Shown: in pieces, positions 1-10,039 of the stretch | Numbering within the stretch: position 1 is the stretch's first letter | Layout of the letters: every line of letters starts with the position of its first letter | Assembly: GCA_963930775.1 (NCBI GenBank) | Contig: OZ005696.1 | Span: forward strand, 6,882,001-6,946,000 | Direction of reading: 5' to 3' | Origin: Cliona cf. orientalis | Lineage: Eukaryota > Porifera > Demospongiae > Clionaida > Clionaidae | Length of the DNA: 64,000 nt | Notes under the pieces: model-generated | Databases searched by the model: none | Told to the model about the DNA's origin: nothing | What the model saw: the letters and a program-made list of their open reading frames with translations, nothing else | Made by a program: the position numbers and the translations under genes

Positions 1-91
1 GGGTTTATTTCGTATATCACACACCAAGGGAGGACCTTGGGTTAATTGATTGACCTCTGGAGCTTGACATGATAGGTTTTTCGATGTACAG

Positions 92-3000
92 GTTTGTTGA
101 AATGTTTCGCAGTGAGCTCACTGAGGAAGATCTTGAGGAGGAACTGGGACCACCAGGTACTACATGAGATGTGTTCATCATTGTTTGTACATTCCATTAA
201 CGTAACTCTTGGTGTCTTATTCTTATCCCAAGTGTTACCTCAAGTGTTTTGTTTTTGTGTGTAGTAACAGGAGCCTCAAGTATCTCCATCTCGAGAGCCA
301 TCGTTCGAACAAACAGCAATGTTATGGTTAGCTGGGAATCAATTGATAGTTCCATCTCACCTCCTTATCTTTCTCTCTCTCTCTCTCTCTGCCCATCCAT
401 TTACCTTCTCACTTCACTCTCTTTCTCTCTCTCTGCCATCTCATCTTTCTTCCTTCCCCTCCTCCCTCTTTCTCTCTCCCTCCCTCTCCCTCTTTCTATC
501 TTCTTAGCCTATGTGGGGTGGCGGTCCCACCAGTCTCTCCCAAGGCTCAGCCTTCAATAGCAGTCAGCCACTGCCTTTCTCCAGCTTCAATCACCTCCCA
601 GCCACCTCAGCTGCTGGTGTTGGTGTCAGCTCCTCTATTGCCAACCACACACCTACTCCATCTCCACACCAGGCTGCTGTCTCACCACATGAGGTGGGCT
701 GTTGATAAGATTTGGCCTTGCTGGCACACTTTGATTATGCTTGGTCAGCAATTCAGTGACCACTGCTAGCACTTGAAAAATGTGCACCTTCAGCTATTCT
801 CTCTCCATCTCTCACACACACTCATCTCCCTCCCTCCCTCTCTCTGTCTCTCTCTCTCTCCACCACTCCAGCCCTCCTCTTCTACCAACTTCCCATTTGA
901 CACGGAGTCTCCATTAGCTGCTTCCACCCAGCGTCTGCTCACTCCTCCTCCCTCTACCTCTCTCCACCCCACACTGTCAGAGGCATACTCCACCGTCACC
1001 CCAACCATCAGACCTAACATACCATCAAAGTAAGATCTTGATAGCCTCGTCCCCAGGCCCTCCCAGTTTTTAATGTTGCACGCAAAAAACGGGAGGGCCT
1101 GGTACGCGAAGTCACGTGCATAGTGTCATGATGATCGATCGTGACGTGGCATGACGCGAACGAAAAGTAGGTCGATCGAGATCAACAAAACCGGGGCGTT
1201 TCTACGCTATCCATGCCTTCTATCAACTACAAACATACAGTTTGAGCCGACGAAGGATCACCTTTTACTCGTATAACAGCGATATCTCTATATTTCTTAT
1301 CATTTGCGAGCTGTAGCGCTCATAAGTCTGGTGACCTTCGACCCGCGAGGTGTTGTGGACCTTCTCTCACCTTCTCTCTCCATCACGTGACTTCGCGTAC
1401 CAGGCCCTCCCCCTTTTCTGCGTGTAACATTGAAAACGTGGGAGTGGCCTGGGGATGAGGCTAAGATCTTGATACGTGCACAATTAAAGTTTTTTTAAAT
1501 TGTCCTCAAATCAGCACCCACTAGCAAGCCACTTACACGTAAGCAGTCCTTACATAGACAAGTAGTGCTATGGCGGTTGTGTCCCACATTACCACAAAAA
1601 TTGGTGGATTTTAAATTTGGCTGCTCGATACGGGATTGACCTAAGGAATTACCAAGAGTTTTGATGAATTTTCATTTGCTGTTTGTAAAGATAGACCACC
1701 AATTCGCCAAAAGGAGAAGTTTATGTGTTATATAGAATTGCGATTTTGTAATAACATTCCATCCCGATGCCTGTCACACTAAATGAAGACACTGGGTGAT
1801 TCTAGTTCACTTATCTTATTCCTTACATTTTGCAGTCTTCCCATGGCTGGAGAGTACAATTTTGAGCTATCATTTGCTCCAGATGTGAGTTGCAGCTACA
1901 TTGTACATGGGGAGGTACCTTGTAATTATCAACCACTTTATTCCGCACAGAAGAAGAAAACCAAGAATGCCAGTATCACTGTGAGTGCTCCACAAGTACC
2001 CTCACTATTATATACTCTTGGTACCATATACCCCACCATTCCCCAGAGGTAGTCTATGGTCAAAGCAAAACTTAATTTTGCTAATGGGAGGAGTGGTCCC
2101 AAAGCTTATAACATCCAGCAGCCATTAATCTGTACATGGAATTATTATAATAATTATTATGTGTGTGTGTGTGTGTGCAGTACTCCAGCGAAACTCAGAG
2201 GGCTTACATCAAACAGGGCCTGGTGGTCCCTTTCCATTTTAAACTGTCGAGTAAGTCTACCTACCTACATGTACACAGTATCACTTTGGCACTACATGTC
2301 TTTTGTACATGTAAAAGCTTATAGTTTATTGTTACGTGTACCCCCTGTCTTATATCTTTCTATCTCTTTCCCTGTCTCCCATTTCTCCATCCCCCCCCCC
2401 CCACCACCCCTAAGAATCCCCTCCTGATGAGTCTTTTATTCGAGCAATGGCCATTTACAAGGCCCCGGAGATGATCGCAGAGAGCCTCATCTGTTGTCCA
2501 AATCATGTCGATGATCAAAAGAAAGCAGGTGAGATATTAATTCTGCCAGCTATACTACATCACCAGTATGATGCGTGACAGGCAGGTGACGAGTCTAGGA
2601 GACCCAAATTACCAAACCACACTTTTTTTCAACAGTGTGTGCATATACACGACTCAGTGGAGGGTGATTATTCCTTTGTAGTAATACTTTATCTCGTTTT
2701 TTGCAGGAAAATTGTTTCCCTACCACTTTGTGCGCCCCCAGGACAAGGATACCGTCAGTCGGTTCTGTGAGGATCTCAACAGCAAGCGACTCTCCGTGAT
2801 CACACCATTCGAACACCTGCAGAAGAGTGAGTGTGTGTAAATGAGATATACCGTATTTCTTCTAAAAATTCGGCATGAAAATAATACTGCTTTAGCTTCG
2901 CCGAACTTTTAGAGGTTACTATTCAACATTCTGTCTGCATGCACATTCTATTCCCGTTTATAGCATATACACGCGACGACCTTTGCCGAAAATTAGAGAC

Positions 3001-5209
3001 TATTGTTCAATCATTCGGTAAAGGGTGCCGAATAATTAGAAGGGCCGAATTTGTAGAAGAAATACGGTATCAATAATTGTTGATTGTTTTTAGTTCCAAG
3101 TGTATCTATGCTATAAACTGTTAGTAAGTAATTTACAGGACAGCATTAATTGATGTACCTGTACTTCTCACGATGCTTGATTGTATATTAAGTCAATTGT
3201 ACATGTATATCTGGCTTATTCAGAGTCCTCCAACTCATACACGGCTCTCTATCTGTTTCCCTGCTTCACCTCTCAGTTGCCAAAGTGTGGCCAGAATGTC
3301 CAGCTCATCTTCACTCTCGAGTGGTGAGCCAGTACCTAGATATATGTATATTCAATATTTGTGAGCTTACAGATTCCCTGTGCCAAGATAATAGAAAAAA
3401 AGAGAGTAGAGAAAGGAGAGTAGGGAGGAGAGAGGGAGATAGAGGGGGAGAGGGAGGAGGAGGGGGAGGGGGGAGGGAGGGAGAAGAAGAAAGAAAGAAA
3501 GAGAGTGGTTGTCTTCTCTTCTTGTGACAGTATGCAGGAGGTGCTTGGTCGATGCACCGTGGACATTCGCGTGTGTGCCTCCCCTGGTCGGGACAGGGAC
3601 GTGGATGAGATGAGGGCAAGAGGAGAGGACACTTCCACTCCTGATGCTTCCAACAAGCCACCCCCTCCCTCCACCCGAAGAGGAAGAAAGAGGGGTATGG
3701 AGTAACAAGCGTATGTACATGTATGCTAATATCACTGTTTAGTCAATCAACTACAATAATTGGATTGGTTGAACGTTTAATTTATTTTTATCGGACACTA
3801 TAGGTGCTAGAAGTACTCAAGAGGAGGTGGTACAGTGTACAGTTCCTCCTAAACAGGTCTGCCATGGCCTGTCCGGGAGGAAAGTGGACTACACCATCCA
3901 TGTGAGTTATGGGATATAAGCACAATGTGTAGCATACATACATGAAGGTTCATGTGTGTACATGTCTATGCACATGCACTTCTCTGCCATTGCAGACCTT
4001 TCCAGAAATCATTCCCTTCATTGAGGTGTGTGTTAAGATGATGGAGCAGGTATACAATGTCCCAGTGGATATCGACACTCCTACCGTCGCTAATGACAGG
4101 GGCCAACCCAGCCAGGTACTGCATTGTATGAAATTAATTGCACTGTAGGCTTATCCCTTTGTCTGTTAAAACGAACACACACATTCTTTTGTCCCAGTAC
4201 TGTGTGATAATAAGGCTAACAATTATTGTGTATCGTAGCTTTCTTTGACTGAGTGAAGCATTATACATGTAGGGTACATAGTACACTCGCCAGCCTGCTA
4301 TATAGTAATTATTATCCTCTTTGAGACCAAGATGGATCTCAATATCCCCACATTTGACCTCAGGCATGATCTTGTGTTGATGCTATCCACCCTGTAGCCG
4401 TCGTTCACTAGCATTGAGAGCTGGCTGGACCACTTAGAGCTGGGGCGCTATGCCAATCTCCTCAAGAAGCACGGAGTGACGGAGTTATTCCAAGTAACTG
4501 GAATCACCGAAGAGGTATTATCATCAGTAAATACCATGTTATATTATTTTTTGTGCAGTATAGGAGACTAAATTAAAGAACACAGATTAGTGCTGCGCTA
4601 GGGTTTATTAGCGGGTGGGGAGCACAGGGTTTCCCATGCACCCATTGACAGCCAATTTCCCCTCCCTAAAATTATACATTTGTACAATACTATTAAAAAC
4701 CTCAACATTTTAATGTACATGTATATAGCTGTAGTAATAAAATTGTAGCCATACTGATTGCACTTTTTTGTATACATGTATGTGCACACATATAGGAGCT
4801 GAAGCGGTGGGGCATGAAAAGTGTTGCGCATCGCCAAAAGTTCCTTGACGGCAAGGACAAGATCAAGATCAAGTCCGAGGATGAAGAAATGGAGAGCACT
4901 CCAAGAGATGCATCCGGGTCACCTCCTCTCTTTGGTTCCCAGGAGGAGACGACCTTCCCCTCTGGCTCTGGACCCCCTACCTCTTCTGCCGCCATCACCA
5001 GCGATGGCCCCCCTCGTCTCTCTCACCTCCCTCCCTCCTCCTCCTCCTCCCAGCCACGACCCCCTGCCACACTCGCCTCACAGCAGTCGTTCCCTGGAGG
5101 ATCCCAAAGCTCACAGCTGTCCATCGGCTCGACACAGCCATTCGTCTCTTCATCGATGTTCGAGGTGGTCCAGATCCAGTTGAGGAAGAAATTTAATCAG
5201 CAACACTAA
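92..5209 (+). CDS. p53/p63/p73-like transcription factor with C-terminal SAM domain (multi-exon; 5' end outside window)
   Basis: Exons read from GT-AG junctions with matching phase: 92-156, 271-326, 508-693, 872-1029, 1836-1884, 1951-1980, 2181-2250, 2415-2528, 2707-about 2824, possibly a short one near 3092-3121, 3277-3323, 3531-3694, 3804-3901, 3996-4115, 4398-4514, 4796-5209. The first codons lie before the window. The order is an acidic N-terminal piece (SELTEEDLEEEL), a proline/serine-rich linker, a p53-type DNA-binding domain, a short tetramerisation-like segment, a SAM domain and a low-complexity tail. Diagnostic matches are IRAMAIYK, the zinc-ligand-like CCPNH, and DIRVCASPGRDRD, which corresponds to the family motif before the end of the DNA-binding domain. 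Family knowledge: a nuclear sequence-specific regulator of stress response and germ-cell or epithelial integrity; a SAM domain marks the p63/p73 branch. The exon between the 2707 and 3277 exons is unresolved because the phases do not join. A truncated copy lies at 39238-41206. Confidence 0.88.
1042..1463. mobile_element. Foldback MITE of the TAGCCTCG family in a p53-like intron
   Basis: The ends are inverted repeats of about 80 bp: TAGCCTCGTCCCCAGGCC on the left and the complement on the right (ends GGGGATGAGGCTA). Copies of AAGATCTTGA flank both ends, an 8-10 bp target duplication. The insertion lies 12 bp past the splice donor of exon 872-1029. Nothing coding is inside. An 8-bp duplication is typical of hAT elements. 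Confidence 0.8.
2849..3069. mobile_element. TA-flanked inverted-repeat element in a p53-like intron
   Basis: The left end TACCGTATTTCTTCTAAAAA and the right end (complement TACCGTATTTCTTCTACAAA) form terminal inverted repeats of about 25 bp, both bounded by TA. This suggests a Tc1/mariner-type non-autonomous element. It contains a close variant of the TGACGACCTTT core. Confidence 0.7.
3395..3512. repeat. Purine-rich (GA/GGA) low-complexity tract
   Basis: Almost pure A and G on the plus strand, lying just upstream of the splice acceptor of exon 3531-3694. A shorter version is kept at about 39448-39535 in the duplicate copy. Open reading frames drawn across it are compositional. Confidence 0.9.
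3804..4115 (+). other. Tetramerisation-like segment of the p53-like gene
   Basis: Two exons encode HGLSGRKVDYTIHTFPEI and IEVCVKMMEQVYN. The pattern L-x-G-R-x-x-x-Y followed by an amphipathic helix resembles the p53/p63 oligomerisation domain (RGRERFEM in human p53). It lies between the DNA-binding and SAM exons, as in p63 and p73. The match is short, so this is a moderate call. Confidence 0.55.
4398..5209 (+). other. SAM domain exons and C-terminal tail of the p53-like gene
   Basis: Exon 4398-4514 encodes SFTSIESWLDHLELGRYANL and HGVTELFQVTGITEE. Exon 4796-5209 continues ELKRWGMKSVAHRQKFLDG. This is a typical five-helix SAM fold with the ending L-x-x-x-G-x-x-x-x-x-x-R-x-K. The tail is Ser/Pro/Gln-rich and ends MFEVVQIQLRKKFNQQH at a TAA (5207-5209). 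SAM domains bind proteins, lipid or RNA and are found in p63-alpha and p73-alpha but not vertebrate p53. Confidence 0.85.
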
Positions 5210-5600
5210 ACATCATGACTCCACTTCATCAGGATGTTTTACCTGTGCAAACATTTCAACTGGGTTTTAACTTCTGTGTTTTTATTGTTCCTATATTAGT
5301 TCTGCATCTCCTTATTGCTCCTAGTAAAATATTATTTGGCTCTTCATGCACACACAGGATGCAATATATAATATTATGCCATATGCTTATCATGTGATCT
5401 GCCTACAATACATTCTCTGTTCGGTTTGTGTTGCATTGAAGATAGGGCACTTGATGTCTTACATGTATACAGATAATCCAGCAGTGTGCTAATTTTAACA
5501 ATCTGTACCGAGTAATATTCAGCCACAGAGTTAATATTGGGCCTCAATATCAAAGAAGTGGTAAGAGGTCGGATATTCTAGCAGATATCTGACCAAGGCA

Positions 5601-7985
5601 ATGGCGAGCACTATCGATATCCTCGAGGACGTATTTGGCGGCGTCGATCAAGCGAAATTGGACCAACCTTGCAGAGGAAAGCATCTCAATAAGATATCTG
5701 GATCTATAGCCCGCTGGGAGGAACTGACGCCTTACCTGGATCTTGATGAAGTGGAGATTGAGGATATCAAGGAAGAACATAGTTCTCCAAAGCGTCGAAG
5801 GCAAGCCATGCTAGGGAAATGGAAAGAAAAGAACGGGACGAAAGCTACTTACCGAAAGTTGGCGAAAATATTTGCCTCTCAAGGTCGTAGAAATTTGGTG
5901 GAAGAGTTGTGTAAAATTCTAACGGAAGAAAGTTCCAGCAGCGATGAAGACCAGATTCTAGAAAGCAAGCACATGAAGACAAGTGCAGCCATCATAGCAC
6001 AATATGGGGATCACCTGAGAAGTCTTTACCAAACAGAACTGAGCTATTCTTTGGAAATATCTGATTTTATACCATCTCAAACACGCGCAGTGTTTAACTT
6101 GGCACTCGTTGGTCATGAGAGGATCCAATATGGGACTGAAATCGTGAAGCGTATGCAGGAGATCCTTAGTAGTGAAATCGAAGAAAAGAAAGAAGTAAAA
6201 CTGGAAAATATCTTCAAGAGTGGTCAACATGGTGGACGGCAGTTCATTCTTCTTGAAGGAGCACCTGGCGCTGGAAAGAGTGCTTTAGTGTGTTTTATTT
6301 GCCAAAAGTGGGGAGCTGGTGAGCTTTTTCAGGAATTTCAAGTTGTCATTTTCAATGATCCTCATATTCAGTCGGCACAATCGTTGGCTGATATTTTTCA
6401 CAGTGGGTCACGTTTTGACACAGACAAAATTGTGTCCAGCTTGCAGAGTACACAGGGGAGAGGAATTTTGTTCATTATGGACGGCTGGGATGAGTATCCA
6501 CTCCAGTTGGAAGAAGGCTCCTTGATCGAGAAGCTTATTCGCTCTCCTGGAGAGTTCAGCATGCAATTGAGTACCGTAGTTGTCACCTCACGGCCAGTAG
6601 CATCCGGTAAACTACAGCGCTACTGTTCATCACGCTTGGAAATCATTGGCTATAAACAAGAAGAGTTGGAACGTTTTTTTCGTGAAGCGTTACAAGACAA
6701 TCCTCAAAAGATCACAAAGCTTAATGAATTTCTGGAAACAATGCCCTTGATCAAAAAGAGTTGCCGTCTACCACTGAATGCAGCAATTGTTGCCCACACA
6801 TTCAAATGCTCAGATGGTTCCTTACCATCCACTCTTTATGACCTTTATAGGATACTGGTGAGTTCGATCATCCACCGTCACATAGTGAAGGTAGGCCATA
6901 GCTGTGAGTCCAAGTCGGATCCAAACGATGATGATTACTTACGCACCTTACCACTTCCATTCCGTGAGCAGTTTGCTAATCTTTGCAAGTTGGCGTTCAA
7001 CGGTGTGATGAAAAATATGACCATTTTTTCAGCAGATGACCTAGTAAAATGTCATAAGATTTCATCAGAATCCACACTAAGCCTGCTCCATGGTGTACCT
7101 AGCTTCGTTAGTTGTAGACAGTCTGTTTTCTACAATTATATGCACTTGATGATTCAAGAATTCCTTGCAGCTGACTATATCTTACAGTTGCCTTTAGATG
7201 ATCAGATTGAAGCATTTCAGAAATTATTTGGCCAGCCCAGATTTGTGGCAGTATTTCAATTTTATGCTTTTAAGGCAAAATTCGATCACTCAGCTTCTAA
7301 ATTTTGCTCATTTTTTGCAAAGTTTTTTGGACAAATTCGTTCCCATGTTGATAGCCAAAGTCAGAGACTCCCTCAGAAATGGCAGGGAGATCCAGAACGA
7401 TTTAAACACACTGATCCACAACTTGCCCTCTCGGAGATAACTAACACAGAACCAAATTCTGTTCCTCAACCGCTTTCACCACTTGACCCACTTCATATTG
7501 TGGTGTACATTTCCTTGCCCTATTTTGACGTTGGATATGTGCTGGCATCCTTAAGTATAGCTTGTGATAGTGAGCTCAAGTGTGAATTTTATGTCTGTGT
7601 TAGAGACGATGTAATGATGTATGGCCATTTGAGTGGAGTACGACTTCCGCAATATTCTAGCACACCTCTCGCTGGGCTGTCGATATTGCCCCACATATAT
7701 CGTTCGATTGATCTTATTAGTATCTTAACGTCAACTACAGACTTCGACAGTGCACAGCTACTGCAGAGTCTTCCCAAGGTGTATTCCACCATCAAGGATC
7801 GTTTCCTTGTGATGTCATACCTTTCGCCAATACTTGATCACAGGTTATCGCCTATCTTTAACAGCGATGCTGAATATGACTACAGCAACATCCTTTTTGT
7901 TGGCAATGCCACGAGTGAAGTGCAAATGATGCAAAGTGTTTCCGAAGAATTTGAAACCTTACTACAGAACTGTCAGATTCAGTAG
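5601..7985 (+). CDS. Death-NACHT (NLR-like) protein, intact, single exon
   Basis: A 794-residue uninterrupted reading frame. Residues about 15-107 form a death domain (ISGSIARWEELTPYLDLDEV, then KWKEKNGTKATYRKLAKIF). A NACHT ATPase follows: Walker A GAPGAGKS at 220-227, Walker B FIMDGWDEYP at 291-300, and the sensor-like TSRP at 329-332. After a helical NACHT-associated part, the last 230 residues do not show leucine-rich repeats and I do not recognise their fold. Family knowledge: sponge genomes carry many Death-NACHT proteins considered intracellular pattern receptors that oligomerise by ATP and signal through death domains. The start follows CCAAGGCA and is shared with the duplicate at 41611. 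Two broken relatives lie at 41611-44475 and 48430-49381. Confidence 0.92.
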   Translation: MASTIDILEDVFGGVDQAKLDQPCRGKHLNKISGSIARWEELTPYLDLDEVEIEDIKEEHSSPKRRRQAMLGKWKEKNGTKATYRKLAKIFASQGRRNLVEELCKILTEESSSSDEDQILESKHMKTSAAIIAQYGDHLRSLYQTELSYSLEISDFIPSQTRAVFNLALVGHERIQYGTEIVKRMQEILSSEIEEKKEVKLENIFKSGQHGGRQFILLEGAPGAGKSALVCFICQKWGAGELFQEFQVVIFNDPHIQSAQSLADIFHSGSRFDTDKIVSSLQSTQGRGILFIMDGWDEYPLQLEEGSLIEKLIRSPGEFSMQLSTVVVTSRPVASGKLQRYCSSRLEIIGYKQEELERFFREALQDNPQKITKLNEFLETMPLIKKSCRLPLNAAIVAHTFKCSDGSLPSTLYDLYRILVSSIIHRHIVKVGHSCESKSDPNDDDYLRTLPLPFREQFANLCKLAFNGVMKNMTIFSADDLVKCHKISSESTLSLLHGVPSFVSCRQSVFYNYMHLMIQEFLAADYILQLPLDDQIEAFQKLFGQPRFVAVFQFYAFKAKFDHSASKFCSFFAKFFGQIRSHVDSQSQRLPQKWQGDPERFKHTDPQLALSEITNTEPNSVPQPLSPLDPLHIVVYISLPYFDVGYVLASLSIACDSELKCEFYVCVRDDVMMYGHLSGVRLPQYSSTPLAGLSILPHIYRSIDLISILTSTTDFDSAQLLQSLPKVYSTIKDRFLVMSYLSPILDHRLSPIFNSDAEYDYSNILFVGNATSEVQMMQSVSEEFETLLQNCQIQ

Positions 7986-8263
7986 TAATTGAAAAGAGGA
8001 ATCAGACTTTAGCTATAATTTATTCTCGATTTTAATCCTATGCCAGCAAGCAGTGACTGCTATCGAATCTTATGATTATTATTATTGAAAGTTTGCTATG
8101 AAGTTATGCTCACTTCTAGGCAGTTCTTGATTGCCGGGTAATAGTCATAGCAAATATAGTTAAGCTTGTTCTTATTTACACCAACACTGGCCGCAGAAAT
8201 TTTAGCTATTAGCTATAGACAAGAACGAAATCAAATTTAATGCCTTAGCTAGCTATATATTAT
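7986..8263. other. 3' flank of the NLR-like gene
   Basis: AT-rich sequence with no gene seen. It is kept with small changes downstream of the third NLR copy at 49385-49640, so it belonged to the duplicated unit. Confidence 0.7.
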
Positions 8264-8664
8264 ACAAGTATAAAAAGCAATTGAATAAAATTGAAGGATG
8301 AAGTAGGGATGGCAGTGCCAAAAAATACACAAACAAGATTTGTAGGGACAACGTATCACACCCACTATACATCCCTATGCTTGCTTTTTGAGTAGCCGTG
8401 CACACACATAATATTATTATAATAATATATGCATGGGGCACATGCAGGAATGGAAATCAATACCGTAAACCCATGGATAGCAATACTTTACGTACTGAAT
8501 CAGAAGTGTATGATAAGCGTAGGGATGTATAGTGGGTGTGATACGTTGTCCCTACAAATCTTGTTTGTGTATTTTTTGGCACTGCCATCCCTACTTCATC
8601 CTTCAATTTTATTCAATTGCTTTTTATACTTGTTACTGTTCTTTTTTTAGAGCCCTCGGGGTAG
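8264..8664. mobile_element. Foldback element, copy A
   Basis: Two arms of about 130 bp read as complements: ACAAGTATAAAAAGCAATTG at the left and CAATTGCTTTTTATACTTGT at the right, including GGATGAAGTAGGGATGGCAG. A second copy lies at 25267-25691 in the opposite orientation, with an extra 30-bp extension on one side (GAACAGTAACAAGT). The homologous spot after the third NLR copy (near 49640) lacks the element. Confidence 0.8.
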
Positions 8665-8851
8665 CTTATGATTGTCATTAATTTCATCAATGCAGTACAG
8701 TGTGACATGTACATGAACACTTGTTATAATTTCCAAGGCAATAGGGGCATGTGGTAAGGGGATAAGGCTTTAATTGTATTCAGTACTCTTGATTGTATTA
8801 TGGCATGTTATGGGGGACACGTGCCTTGTTGACGATCTTTACCGGAAATGG

Positions 8852-8938
8852 TAGCCTCGTTCCCAACCCCCAATCCCCGCGGATCCATCCCCGCTCCTTG
8901 ATCCTCGAGGGTACCGGATGTGTCTGGGAACGAGACTA
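8852..8938. mobile_element. Short TAGCCTCG-family element upstream of the multi-death gene
   Basis: Begins TAGCCTCGTTCCCA and ends TGGGAACGAGACTA, a 14-bp near-perfect inverted repeat. It lies 22 bp before the ATG of the multi-death gene. Related pieces sit before the paralogous starts at 46448-46495 and 57090-57112, so it moved with the promoter region during duplication. Confidence 0.6.
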
Positions 8939-8960
8939 TTAAAGTTTTATGAAGTTTGTA

Positions 8961-10002
8961 ATGGCAGATCATCAGGCCAGTAGAGGTCAGTCACATATAA
9001 TATTATTATTGATCTGATATAGATATTAATCCTGTAATTATTAAATACTTTTATTATTAGTACTAGACTGGCAGAAAGTGTATGGGTGTGTTTTAGTATC
9101 TGCACTGTTGTTCAGTTATAAATAAAGCTCCGATAGGGCCACTGCTCTCAGTGGAGTATGTACAGTATATTAAAACATAATGTATAATATATTATTATTA
9201 TTATATACATACTCATACACTGGATGGTAGCCAAGTACAGTCTTGATACCCCTAAACTGGTGCCATGCCCCCTCAAGGTTGCTTCTGGTGGGGAGATTGA
9301 TAAGCAATTAAGCCGCCGGTTTTGATGCTGCCTCCTTTTGGGTGGGATCTGGGCTACCCACAGTTCCATACTTGACTGTTTGACCTGGTTCAAAATTTCA
9401 CCTTGACCACTGTGACCTGATGTCACTACTTTGACCCCGGTAGCGAGTGGGAGTACATGTGCAGTCACCTACACGATGCCTTTCCCTCCCTTGAGGCCCT
9501 TAGAGCTGTAAATCATACGTAAAAAAAATCTTTTTAATGTCTTATTGATAGCCTTTTTTCCTTGTAGCCCCGCCCCTCTCAGTGGATGAGGTGCTCAAAG
9601 CAGTGGCAGGAGTCAACTGGAGGACACTGGGAAAGTGGCTCATAGGTGAACGAAAGGAACCTCTAATGAAAAGATATACCAACTTGGACAGAATTCGTGA
9701 TACGCATAAATCTGATGAGGCCCGACTCAGAGCAGTGGTGGAGGAATTTGTTGCTAAAACTGATAGATCATGGAGGAGAGTAATTTGCGCTCTTCACTAT
9801 GCAAAGGAGGTTGACAAGGCACAACAGATCAGCAGCTATGCTGAACCACCACAAGGTATGTACTGTATAGTGTTACTAACTACCTAAGCCTGATCTTCAC
9901 ACATTAATTAAATGGGAAGATCTGATGATCATGACATGTATCCTTACCATGCCTCATGCAGAATATCAATGTTCATTAGAAATGAGCCAATTCGTAGGAA
10001 CT

Positions 10003-10039
<37 letters not shown>

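Larger units (their letters stand above)
1836..3694 (+). other. Exons of the p53-type DNA-binding domain
   Basis: Spliced peptides follow the order of the p53-family DNA-binding domain: GEYNFELSF, then KNASITYSSETQRAYIKQ, then VVPFHFKLS, IRAMAIYK, SLICCPNHVDD, LFPYHFVRPQDKDTVSRF, VQLIFTLE and GRCTVDIRVCASPGRDRD. The C and H of CCPNH match two zinc ligands of p53, and the C of LPKCGQN sits where the C of NSSCMGG sits. The arginines of VCASPGRDRD match the DNA-contact loop-sheet-helix. The stretch between FEHLQK and LPKCG is short of the strand holding the third cysteine; a small exon at about 3092-3121 (FQVYLCYKLL) may supply it. Confidence 0.82.

Noticed and set aside
3311-3735. Minus-strand frames over the purine tract and p53-like exon
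   Set aside because: Low-complexity Ser/Pro/Leu composition; the plus strand there encodes the conserved DNA-binding domain exon.
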